From: Marsupella aquatica
Lineage: Eukaryota; Marchantiophyta
Assembly: GCA_973895155.1 (NCBI GenBank)
Contig: OZ316894.1
Coordinates: 18,972,001 to 19,036,000 of the forward strand
Reading direction: 5' to 3'
Length of the DNA: 64,000 nucleotides
Shown: positions 32,740 through 43,100 of the stretch, piece after piece
How positions within the stretch are numbered: the stretch's first letter is position 1
How the letters are laid out: each line of letters starts with the position of its first letter
Translations under genes and position numbers: made by a program
The notes under the pieces: model-generated
Database searches by the model: none
Told to the model about the DNA's origin: nothing
What the model saw: the letters and a program-made list of their open reading frames with translations, nothing else

Positions 32740-33180
32740 GGGTGGCTTTACAAGACATTGGTGGCAGTTTCCACCTTTTTCTCTGTCTCCAAGGTGTGAT
32801 TGGGGCCATCAATTGGGGAGAAATTGGTGTGTGGGTGCCCTCAATTGGGGAGAAAATGCTCCTGTTCACTTTATAGGACAATGGGGGCACTTTCAACCAA
32901 ATTTGTTGCCAATCCTACTTGGAATGGAATGGAGCCCAATTTTGGCTCATGTGGAGCACATTTTTGTCTACCTCTATTGGAGGTCTCTGTTTCTGGCCCC
33001 TTGGTCACTTCTTAGTTTGAGTCATTTGCATTAAATGTGGACCCATAAGTCCTTCATAAGATCTACTCTTGTCAGCTAGAGCTAGAAAAACTCTAGCCAA
33101 AGAATTGGGAGACATTCAGGTGGAGTGGGTCCCCAACCTGTCTTTTAGCAAATTGCTCTAGCATCATTTGCTGCACTGAG
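32740..33180 (+). repeat. Non-coding dispersed repeat, copy B
   Basis: Same family as 21440-21830 but in opposite orientation, best matched from 32870 on. It begins with a GGCTTTACAAGACA motif at about 32746, also found at 20738. TCAATTGGGGAGAAA is duplicated at 32808 and 32839. Non-coding. Confidence 0.6.
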
Positions 33181-33297
33181 TATTACAAGACCTTGGGGGG
33201 CATAAAAGGATTCCAAAAACACTTTCAGCCCCTGTAGAGGATATTTAGTGTGTGAAATGGGCCTCCAGTTTCTGTGGTGCAAAAATCTCTGGTAAAG

Positions 33298-33450
33298 CCA
33301 CCATAGCTCCTGGACTTCAAACGATAGGAAAGCTGCTGGACAAAGTGGATGGTCACCCAACCTCTTATAAGGGCACCATAGCTCCTGGACTTCAAACGAT
33401 AGGAAAGCTACTGGACAAAGTGGATGGTCAGCACGGAATTCTAGCCACTA
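33298..33450. repeat. 75-bp tandem duplication
   Basis: Two near-identical copies of CACCATAGCTCCTGGACTTC...GACAAAGTGGATGGTCA, 75 bp apart, with one substitution (GCTGCTGG/GCTACTGG) in the shared core. Confidence 0.85.
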
Positions 33451-35034
33451 CAGTGAGTTGGAGCTCACAAACCTTTGTTCACATACTCTGTCTCTCAAAG
33501 GTTTTAGTTTGACATTGGAAGCAGTGAAGGGTCTTTTGATAGGAAGACTCTCACTCAAATCTACAAGTATATGGCCATGGACCCCCAAAATGAAAAGTGT
33601 TATTTGATGGGGCCTCTGAGTGATCCATAACCTCAGGGGTCTCACCAAGTAACTCTTTTCCTTTTGGGGAGTTCAACAAACAATACCTCAAGATTTGACC
33701 CTGTTGCTCATCAACTTTCCCCAGGTCCTGGATGACATCACCTAAATAAGGTCCTGGATGACATCACTTAAATAAGGCCCAGATGAACTGCAGGGTTCTC
33801 TTGCACATGACGTCGAAATAGACTCTGGTATGACCTTTTACAATTTTGACTAAAATCTGAGCTGTAAACAAGCTCATGACCTTTGGCAGCTGGTCTTAAT
33901 TAGTTCACCCAGTTGTAAGTTGATCCTTTTGCCCAAACAATCGGGCATCCTTTACAAAACTGAAGAGTCCTTCCCAAAATAGTACTTCCTTGCTCATGCC
34001 CAAACTACTCAAAGCGACCTTCACAAAGCAAAGTGCAAGTTGGCCACAGTTGGTCTATAACATTAGACCATTTTGTGCTTGTAGGAAATGGAGCAAATGA
34101 TCTCAGGCTTGATATTCATGACATCACCTTGGAACATATTATTTAACCACACCGATGCCTTGCAGAATTGTTTGCCTATCATCAGTCCCCTGAGTGTCCA
34201 AAAGGCCTGCTGCCAACTTCCTCAAAGATAGGCGTCTTAGCTTAATTCCAGATATAGTGCTTGGACATGCACTACCTGGAGGAAAGCAAGTCCAAGTTGC
34301 CTCATCTACAATACAAGAGTTTGTTGTCGCTCAACAAAGACTCTTGTTGTCTTCAACCACACTGAGTTCAATAATGCCATTTCTTGTGATATGGTCTCCT
34401 GGCTAGGTTTTTCTTTTTGGGGGTCTTGTCCCCTTAATTAGGTCTCATTCCATTCTCCTGTCCACCTGGTTTGGTGCACTTTGTTCTTCAGCAGTGTGAC
34501 ATGTATCATTATATAGAGTGAAAGAGAAGGTTTTGTTACAAACTTCCTACCAGGAGTTGATTGTGGAATCCTGTGGGAAAGTCATTTTGCCACTTGGTGA
34601 TAACATACGCATCTTCGAGCAACACAGGTCCTTACTACCATGACTTTTATGGTTATAGTTTTTTGCCAGGGTGTAAATGCCATCTTGTATGAACGAGAAA
34701 ATTATGAGCATAATATTTATCTAATTTTTTTAGTTTAATTTCTGACCATTAGATTCCCTAGATCTAAGGATAGGTCTGAGATTCTGGCTAATGGGATTTG
34801 TGACTCAGTAGCTGAGAAACTGACTCACTAAGAGAATCTGGCCAGCTTTTGTCACTAATGGTACGTATTTCTGGGCCTGGATGTCTCACTATATGGAGCT
34901 TACCAATCAAGTGCAAAGGGTTTTAGATCAAGACCCCCTACTGAATAACTGTACAACATTTTTTCTTCTCCCTTCCTTAGTAATAAATGTCACACATGTG
35001 TCCTGTCAAACATGGGTGACCACATGGGGTCATA
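33451..35034. other. Intergenic, no gene seen
   Basis: No gene recognised. A short tandem duplication of GGTCCTGGATGACATCAC(C/T)TAAATAA lies at about 33723-33776. Confidence 0.4.
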
Positions 35035-35043
35035 CTTTTCATT

Positions 35044-36034
35044 ACCCTGAGTTAAATCTACGTCATGTTAATGCTCCCCCACTTTCCCGGGGCGCCGTAC
35101 ACTGCTCGTCCCAATCCCCGATGCTGCTGCCCGCTCCGGCCCAAGTTTGGCAGAACATAAACCAATACTCTACGATTTAACGCATGCGTTCCGGTCCGAT
35201 CGACTTTGCGCCATCGACTTCGGGTTTATGTTTTGGCACCCATCACTTTTTGTCGGCCGCTCCAGCCCGGTCGACTTTGTGTCATCAACTTTTTGGAAAT
35301 AAGTGTTGCCAAGACATAAACCACAACTCCATAGAGAATAAGTACTTGGCATAACATAAACCAAGAGTCTAACAATCATGACTCTCAACCAAAGTATTAG
35401 GTTCCCCTTGAACACTTAGATTCTATTACAAAATAGGTATGACTCCATCGGAAAGAAGTGTTGCCAGAACATAAACCATGACTCCATCGAGAAGAAGCAT
35501 TTGGAAAAACATCAACCAAGACTCTAGAATCATGACTCTTAACCAAAATACTAGGTTGTGCCTAAATGCTTAGACTGTCTTACTAAACAAACATCACTCC
35601 CTTGGAAAGAAGTGTTGCCAAAACATTAATCACAAGTCCATAGAGGATAAGTATTTGGCACAACATAAACCAAGACTCTATAAATCATGACTCTTAACCA
35701 AAGTACTAGGCTTGCCTTGAACACTTAGACTCTCTTACAAAGAAAATATAACTCTGTTGGAAAGAAGATTTGCCAGAACATAAACCACGACTCCACAAGG
35801 AAGAAGTCGATCACACAAACTTAAGTCGTTCGGGCAAATGTGCCAAAACATAAACTTGTAGTCGATGGCGCAAAGTCGATCAGGCCGGAGCGCATGCGTT
35901 AAATTTAGAGTATTGGTTTATGTTCTGCCAAACTTGGGCCGGAGCGGGCAGCAGCATCGGGGATTGGGACGGGCAATGTACGACACCCCGGGAAAGTGGG
36001 GGAGCATTAACTTGATGTAGATTTAACTCGGGGT
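35044..36034. mobile_element. Non-autonomous Mutator-like element
   Basis: A 991-bp element with terminal inverted repeats of about 196 bp (35044-35239 and 35840-36034) that are highly similar by eye. The termini are ACCCTGAGTTAAATCTAC and, reversed, ACCCCGAGTTAAATCTAC. It is flanked by an exact 9-bp direct repeat, CTTTTCATT, at 35035-35043 and 36035-36043. Long inverted repeats plus a 9-bp target duplication are the signature of the Mutator superfamily. The interior has no transposase and instead holds three to four tandem units with a 155-bp period. Confidence 0.85.
35295..35810. repeat. 155-bp tandem repeats inside the Mutator-like element
   Basis: Units begin GGAAA(T/G)AAGTGTTGCCA at 35295, 35450, 35604 and 35759 (periods 155, 154, 155; the last is partial). 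Each carries AACATAAACC, which also occurs in both terminal inverted repeats (CAGAACATAAACC, and CCAAAACATAAAC at their inner ends). Confidence 0.85.
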
Positions 36035-36287
36035 CTTTTCATTTTGGGGTCCCATCACGCAAATGCCTCTGTCAAACCACTAAAAAATGAATAAAGTCAG
36101 TCCACATGATACACAATACGCTTGTCAGATTAAAAATGTTTGCCAGGAATGTGACAGGGCCGCAAACCCGGTAGTAACTTAGTGATGACTTATAATTGCA
36201 TATATAAGTAGAAAGACAAGTAGGTGTAGTAAAAGTGTTTAGATTTTCAAATTTTCAAATTTTTTTATTTTTTGTTAGTTCTAATAA

Positions 36288-36500
36288 ATGGATGTGACAA
36301 CCGGAGCCCGCGAGCCGTGGGGCGCGAGACGGAGGGCCGCCCCGCGAGTAGGCCCAGCCCCGAAAGGGTCTGCCGGGGCGTAAGCGTGGGGCAGCCGGGG
36401 AGGAGGAGCCCGCGAGCCATGGGGCGTGAGACGGAGGGCCGCCCCGTGAGTAGGCGGAGCCCCGAAAGGGTCTGCCGGGGCGTAAGCGAGGTGGCAGCCG
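36288..36500. repeat. 102-bp G-rich tandem duplication
   Basis: Two copies of AGCCCGCGAGCC(G/A)TGGGGCG...GGGCGTAAGCG, starting at 36305 and 36407. The 102-bp period is a multiple of three. Strongly GC-rich against AT-rich surroundings. Confidence 0.8.
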
Positions 36501-36501
36501 C

Positions 36502-36944
36502 ATGGAAGTTGACTCTAGTGCGGCACGCGTTCGGAGATACAAGGCTGCTTACCGTGACTACATTGAGACATTGATTGCAAGAGCTTAGAGAAGAAGCTCA
36601 GGGAGGTACGTAAATCGTTACGAGAAGCTCAGGTCAACACGGGGACCCCGGGGATGCCACCCCGATCTGTCACCCCTGGGACTCCCATGGCCACCGGGCA
36701 GGTTTTACCGTTGGAGTTGCGGTCCGGTGAAGAGGCGGCCTTATGGAAGGACACCATTGATGAGGGGTACATTAAGGCGTGGCAAGCCTTGGCCAATTTG
36801 AGGAAGCAGGGGAGCACTAGCACAAGGAGTACCCCGGTGAAGAAGAAGAGGAGTGAAGTGGCACTCACTCCAGTGGAGAGTGATGAGGAGGGCCACTCAC
36901 GGGGCTCAAGCCAGGGCACCGTGAGTGAAGAGGAGGAGGATTAG
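36502..36944 (+). pseudogene. Charged coiled-coil-like frame, gag-like fragment
   Basis: A frame opening at ATG 36502 (RRYKAAYRDYIETL) is followed after a frame change near 36575 by EKKLREVRKSLREAQ. It continues into 36654-36944 with a Pro/Thr-rich stretch, LWKDTIDEGYIKAWQALANL, a basic PVKKKR and an acidic SEEEED end before TAG at 36942. The charged helical and Pro-rich composition resembles retroelement Gag leaders. No domain is recognised and no pol follows, so this is a tentative fragment, not a host gene call. Confidence 0.3.
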
Positions 36945-37960
36945 AGTGGTCATACGGACGTGGTTGTACGGCCCCTTGAATTTCCAAATTTTTTTTGAGG
37001 AGTCACTCACGGGCTTGTTGGAAAGAGCTTGCAGAGCTGATTCCAACAAGAGGCGGCGCTCCTCAAACGGAGCCAGGATGAGCAGGTTAGGGCCCGACGA
37101 AGTTGGGTTTACGGGATACTGAAACGGCCATAACTTGGTCGTCCGATGTCCGTTTCAAGAGCGGTTGAGTGATTCATGATCAGGGGGAGCAGGGCTACCC
37201 AGGGGTGAGCTCAGAGGTGAAATCAGAGTGACACCTAGTTTTGGCAATTGTGGGGTCCCTTGCATTTTCACGGTTCACGGAGCGACGTTGGGGCGCCGTC
37301 GAAGGCACCGTCGGCCCCATTTTTAGTTTAGGGTTTTTAGGAGCATGTGTGTGCCGCATGCTTTAGGATTAGGGATTCCTCATGGAAGGTTTTAGCGGCG
37401 CCGTTAGGGTAGCCGCCACCTTTGTGACCCCGTGAGGGGGCTTTGGTGTGTTTGTTTCTAGTATTTATGGGGAGAGCCTCGGAGTAGTGAGGGGGGGAAC
37501 TCAGCGTAGTGCTTTGATGCTTTTGAGTAGCTTTTGTGAGTAGCACACCGATTAGGTGAAGTTCAAGCCAGAGTAGTGAGGTGGAGAACGTAGCACTTGT
37601 CCCAGGGAGGCAGGAGTTGGGCAAACGGCAGGAGGCCGGGTTGCCCTTGCATGTGTTACGGGAAACACCAAGAGATATGGATTTGGCTTGAGGTTCCAAT
37701 ATTTTGTGTGTCACTTGTTGTTGCTTGTGTTGTTTGTTTTCCTCCCCTAGTGCATGTGGTCGGTTTCGTTGTGGAAACATTTGCCCTTGTCACTAGTGTT
37801 CAAACCTTATTGTAAACGTTTGTATGCTTGCCCATGAGAGGGGGGTGGTGACAGCACTCACCCGGTGGGCATGAGTTGTAGATGGTAGGACCAGTCCCTT
37901 GGACTTGATCAAAAACGGAGAGACCAGTCGGTAGACTTGATCAAAAAGTACACTTCCGGG
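36945..37960 (+). mobile_element. Possible LTR-type retroelement remnant
   Basis: The stretch has the feel of a plant gypsy LTR: GGCCATAACTTGGTCGTCCGATGTCCGTTTC near 37127, GC-rich blocks, and a leader with GAGGGGGG. No paired LTR, primer site or target duplication was found. The assignment rests on general resemblance only. Confidence 0.25.
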
Positions 37961-38863
37961 AGCGGAATCAAACATACTCATCCTTAGGTGTGAAAATCCT
38001 TCAAATAGCGTCCCTCCACGACCCCGTAATACGATACCAACGGTTTAAGCGAAGAAAAGTACGGTTTGCACGTATTAATCGTTGGATAGGCAAGTGACAA
38101 GGAAGCATTGAATGCCTGTCTGCTTCGATAATAGTCATCCTGTTGCTCCTTAATACTCCCAAAGCGCATTTCCTTGGTTCATGCCCATGAATCCTCCACA
38201 TTGCGAACTACTGGCAACACTAACTTCCAGAAACCTGCTAGGAAAGCAAGACTTGAATAAGCTCACAAAATGACTGATCCATCTGTTTAATTGTTAGGTG
38301 TAGTGCAAACATGGATTAAAAAATATTCAGTAATTCACTCTAAACAAGCTTTAGCAATTTCTAATATGGCTTACACCTAGATTAGTATTGTACAATGAGC
38401 TGCCACTATGACAGAGGGCAATTGAACCCCTCAGTATTATAACGTAAAGCTCAAATTGCCAATCCATCACCCTTATTCTATCCCCTCCATACCTACTAAT
38501 AAACAACTCCAACAATCACCAATGTAGCCAAACTTCACCTAAATTAATTTGAGCATATACCTGGTTGCCTGTTTCCACCTTTCATGGTTATGTTCACACT
38601 CGTTATCACAATCTTAGTATTCAAATTGTGCTCCCATCTTACCAATACATCTATACCAATTTAATAGTGATTAAAAAATTGATTGTCCTTGCAATAGGAG
38701 TAGCTCAAGAGGTTAACACTGAAATTTTAAAATGCCACTTGCAAGTATGAGCCTAATTAAAACACCCATATTTGCTGTTGAAAGTGCATGTTGAATACAG
38801 ATAATGGTGGGCCAATGGAACCATCTCAACTTGAGTTGCCTGTCTAAGAAGCCCATCAGAGTG
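37961..38863. other. Intergenic, no gene seen
   Basis: AT-rich sequence without recognised gene or element boundaries up to the copia-2 insertion. Confidence 0.4.
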
Positions 38864-38868
38864 GTGCT

Positions 38869-39213
38869 TGTTAGGATTTACTCTTAGGTCTGGAGTTACG
38901 ACTGTACCATAGTTAAGGCTAACCTTAATTGCAGACTTGGTTAGGTTAATCATGTTGTGCACACTCTATAACCAAGTGGTGTTTGCTTGGAGAGGTGGAA
39001 CTCAGGCTCATTCTTACAGAGCTAGTTGAGAGATAGAGAGAGCTTGTGTTGTGGATGCTTGGTATGGCCGGTCGGCCTAGAGTGCAGTAAAGCTCTTGTG
39101 TGTTCCCGTGGACGTAGCCTCATGTGGAGGTAAACCACGTATCTCTCGGTGTCGACTCTTGTGCGTTGGATGGTTCATGGGCTAGTCGTTGCGATTGTCG
39201 TCGATGCTCAACA
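38869..39213 (+). repeat. copia-2 5' LTR
   Basis: 345 bp, TGTTAGGA to GCTCAACA. It shares the TTCCCGTGGACGTAGCC and GAACCACGTA blocks with copia-1 and is the parent type of the solo LTR at 11579-11912. Confidence 0.95.
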
Positions 39214-39215
39214 AT

Positions 39216-39227
39216 TGGTATCAGAGC
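39216..39227 (+). other. copia-2 primer binding site
   Basis: TGGTATCAGAGC, two bases after the LTR end, identical to that of copia-1 and matching the initiator Met-tRNA. Confidence 0.9.
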
Positions 39228-40311
39228 ATGCTTGGGAGGTGACGAGGTCTTTTTCGTGACGGTTTTCCAGCGTTCATTGTTGGTGTTACATTCAGAGTTT
39301 CGTCGCATGAAACTCGAATGTGTGTGGCTGAACGGATAGATTAGTGAGAGGGCTTTCTAACGGTGGTTAGAACTCGCTGATCGGAATCCGTGGTGCGGAG
39401 GAATCAAAGTTTGCTTCAATCTGGAGTTTTTTCGTGTTTGATGGTATTTTGGGGGAGAGACCAGAGATTGTTTTTTCAACGGTTTGAGTTGTGCGGTGCA
39501 GGAAGCGTTGCATGTTATAGCTCATGTTGGAGGTTAAAGCGAGTTGTTCGTTTTGGTAGCTGAGTTGCTGTCGAGTGGTTACCGAGTGCGTCTTGACAAG
39601 TGAAGGTGACGTTCAGATTTTTTCACAGGCTATGGAGCTTGTTCTCATCTGAACCGGGTTACTCGTTGTCACGTCCAACTCAGAGGAAGAAACGCAAAGT
39701 GCTATGGCTCAATATTTTGATCGCGACAAGACGGTCATTTTGAGTCCGGGATTGGCACTTGACGCGGAGTGAGTGTGACACGACGGAAGATTTTTTCTCT
39801 GCTGAGCTCGCAAATTGTGCCGGCGCAATTTGGCAACATTTCCCCTTCGGTGGTCATCGTTTTTACTCATGGAATTGGCGGCAGCAAGCAATGTTGGATG
39901 TTGGCAAATTGTGTTTCCTACGGCAACGTAACGCGCCGCGGAGAGGTGAGGTGCGGCGGCGACCTAGGGCACAAGGAAAATGACAAAGTTAGTGAACAGT
40001 AACTTTGTCCAGGAATTGCGGCGGGATTTTTGCAGCAACAGGGTTTCAAAGGATGACTCGAGGGAGCTTTGCCCCAAGGGAGACCCGAGAGAGCCTCGCC
40101 CCAAGGGCGACCCTAAGTAGGGTCGAACCAAGGGTGACCCGAGGGAGCCTCATTTCAAGGGCGACCAAAATTTGTATAACTTTTCCATCAAAGTTTGTTT
40201 TTGATTTTGGTCTTCAGTGTTGGACTCCTAGCTTCGTGGGCTACGCATCAATGTTCAGTTTTGAGTTTTTTGAGAAATTGTGAAAAATGACATTTTTTGT
40301 GATTTTCTCAT
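39228..40311. other. copia-2 leader
   Basis: About 1.1 kb of leader without a supported frame. Around 40060-40160 a GGGAGCCTCGCCCCAAGGGCGACC-like motif is repeated about four times with variation (GAGGGAGC...CAAGGG). Confidence 0.5.
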
Positions 40312-41853
40312 ATGAGTGATTTGGAGGAGATTTTCGAAGACGTGGAACTTGAAGCATGAGGATCACCGCAGCGGTTTGAATTAGAGAGAGAGGAGCAGGA
40401 GGAAGAGCACGTGACACCAATACCATCACCGATGCGACGAGTGGTGGAGGAAGCAGTTCTACTACCAGAGCTCACGGTAGTGCCAAAGAAGAAGATGGGT
40501 ACGTTCAAGCTTGGGGGACCCAAGTATGAAGTGACGAAGTATGATGGGCGCTCTGACTACTTGCTTTGGGAGAAGCAGGTGAAGGGAGTGCTCTATGCTT
40601 CAGGGATGGGCCAACTGTTGAGCCCTCGTGAAGACGATGTTGATGAGAAACAATGGGACCGCATGCAGGAGCAGGGAGTGTGGTGTGTTACACTCTATCT
40701 CATGCCTCCCGAGATGCCTCCCATCATCAAGCAGTTGGGTGCACATAAGGACTGCATGTCCTTGTTTGCGGAATTACAGAGCAAGTATCACCGCAAGGAG
40801 TTGTTTAACCGGCTCTATACTTCCTACAAACTGATGAGTTTCAGGATGAAGGAATCCGGTACAAAGTTGCAGGATCATGTGGATACCTTCAATGACATGG
40901 TTGTTGACTTGGAAAACCTTGGGGAGACTTTGAATGATGAGACAAAGGCTCTGCAGCTTCTCAGTTCATTGCCTCCATCTTACCAATCCCTATCACGGGT
41001 GTTGTTGCATCGTGATAGGGATACCATTTCCTACAATGACGTGGTAAGTTCTCAGCTTAGTGATGATCTTCAGCAAAAGATGCACATCACGTCACAGCCT
41101 TCATCCTCTGGTACTGTCCTCAATGTTAACCATGGGAGGAGTATGCAACGACCAACTGGGGACCGTAGAACCTAGTTTAGATCTAAATCCAGATCTAAGT
41201 CCAGAGGCAAATCCCCTCAGAGAAGGCAAGTGACATGTTGAAAGGGCAACCAGATTGGACACTTCAAGCGAGACTGTAAGGGAAAGGCAGTTGAATCTTC
41301 ATCGGCAAATGTGGCTAGGGCTGATGGAGATGTTGATTTACTCAATGATGAGTATGTATTATGATGCCAGGGGTATGCCTTGTGCACGTCATCTAGGAGA
41401 GCAGATGATGTGTGGATTCTTGATTGTGCTTACTCTTTTCACATTTGTTACATTCAAGAGTTTTTCAGTTCTTACTCTGTTTCAAACGGTTGAGTCCTGA
41501 TGAGAAATGATCACTCCTGTCAAATTGAGGGTATTGGGTCTGTGAAGATTCAAATGTTTGATGGCACTGTGCGCACAGTGTCCGAAGTCAGGTATGTAAC
41601 TGGCATGCGTAAGAATCTGATTTCACTGGGTGTGTTGGATTCAAATGGTCATCAATGGAGCGTTATTGATGGTGAACTTCAAGTCAGATCGGGAGAGACA
41701 GTGATCTTGAAGGGGAGCAGACAAAAGAATTTGTATATATTGCAGGGAAATACTGTATGTGGAGAGGCCAATGTAACCAAGTCTCACGAGGAGATGACTC
41801 AACTATGGCATTCACGGCTAGGCCACATGAGTGAGAAGGGTTTGGCTATCTTA
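40312..41853 (+). pseudogene. copia-2 gag and protease
   Basis: In frame from ATG 40312, with an acidic N-terminal extension that copia-1 lacks; the region homologous to the copia-1 start is at ATG 40495. The capsid part ends with the LLSSLPPSYQSL hallmark near 40957. The Arg/Ser-rich stretch and zinc knuckle (about 41176-41280) follow, with the Trp of the first Cys pair changed to a stop (TGA 41239). The protease site reads ILDCAYSFH near 41416, with Ala in place of the active-site Gly as in copia-1. Stops: TGA 40357, TAG 41173, TGA 41239, TGA 41362, TGA 41491. No frameshift. Confidence 0.85.
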
Positions 41854-43100
41854 TAGAAGAATGGACTCATTTCTAATTTGCAATCTTGTAAATTAGAGTT
41901 CTGTGAGCATTGCATTCTTGGAAAGCAGCATCGTCATACTTTCGGTGTTGGAACACATCATTCCAAGGCGGTTCTTGAGTACATACATAGTGACGTGTGG
42001 GGTCCATCCCTGACTCCCTCACACTCTGGAAAGTTGTACTATGTATCATTTATTGACAATTACTCAAGATTTGTGTGAATTTATTTCATGACGCATAAGT
42101 TTGATGTTTTATCCATTTTTAAGAAGTAGAAGGCCCAGGTGGAGAATCAGATTGGAAACACGGTCACGTGTTTGGATATAAGGGTGAAGAGTCTGAGGTC
42201 AAACAACGGCGGGGAGTACACTTCAGTGGAATTTGAAGAGTACTGTTCAGAATAGTGGATAACTCGCCATCTCACCATAGTTTATACTCTGCAATAGAAT
42301 GGTGTCGCTGAGAGGCTCAATCGGACACTGTTGGAGCGGTCACGGAGTATGTTGAGCCAATCAGGTTTACCACAAGAATTTTGGGCAGAAGCTGTCAATA
42401 CCACAACTTATTTGGTAAATCTTTCTCCTTCTAGTGCTATCAATTTCAAAACGCCGTTTGAGATGCACTATAAGCGGCAAGCAGACTATCATGGCTTGGT
42501 AGTTTTTGGAAGTGATGCATATGCTCTCACACCAAAGCAGAATAGGACCAAGTTGGATCCTACCTCCAAGAAATGTATTTTTCTTGGGTACCAGAGTGGT
42601 GTGAAAGCCTATAGGCTATGGGATCCTATTGTCTGTAAGCTCGTTGTCAGTAGGGATGTTTCCTTTAATGAATCCAGACTATTGAAGGAGGGAGAGAATA
42701 CTCAGGTCTCCCGTATTTACAAAGGAAAATATCCTATCTCGGATCTCATTAATGGGGAGATTGGTCATGAGGTGCATGACCGGAGAGAAGGAATTGCTCC
42801 AATTATGGAGCTGGTTCCTGTGCCAGAGGAATCAGAGGAGTTTGTTGATGCTGGTGAGCAACAAGTCGATGCTGCTGAGCTTCAAATTGTACCAGCACAC
42901 GCAGATCAACCGGAGTCATCGGCTAGAAGAACATCTGATCGCATTGTACGCGCTCCACCAATTAGGTATGGACAGTGGGTTGATTCATCTCAGTTGCAAG
43001 AGGAGGATTTTGTTACTGAAGATGAGGGTGATGCATTGATACTAGAAGAAGGGGAACCTTCTTCATTTCATGAGGCAAGTGCTTCTAAGGAGAAGCAAAA
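41854..43100 (+). pseudogene. copia-2 integrase region
   Basis: HHCC region: [13 protein letters not shown] at about 41803, then CEHCILGKQ near 41902. Catalytic Asp in HSDVWGPS near 41989, SNNGGEY near 42200 (Asp replaced by Asn), Glu in NGVAERLN near 42298. The C-terminal part is the Glu-rich linker with ADQPESSARR near 42901. Stops: TAG 41854, TGA 42076, TAG 42127, TAG 42253, TAG 42295. The lost catalytic Asp adds to the evidence that this copy is dead. Confidence 0.85.

Noticed and set aside
36255-36574. Arg/Gly/Pro-rich frames on both strands at the 102-bp duplication
   Set aside because: The period is a multiple of three, so any frame open in one unit is open in both; no independent support.
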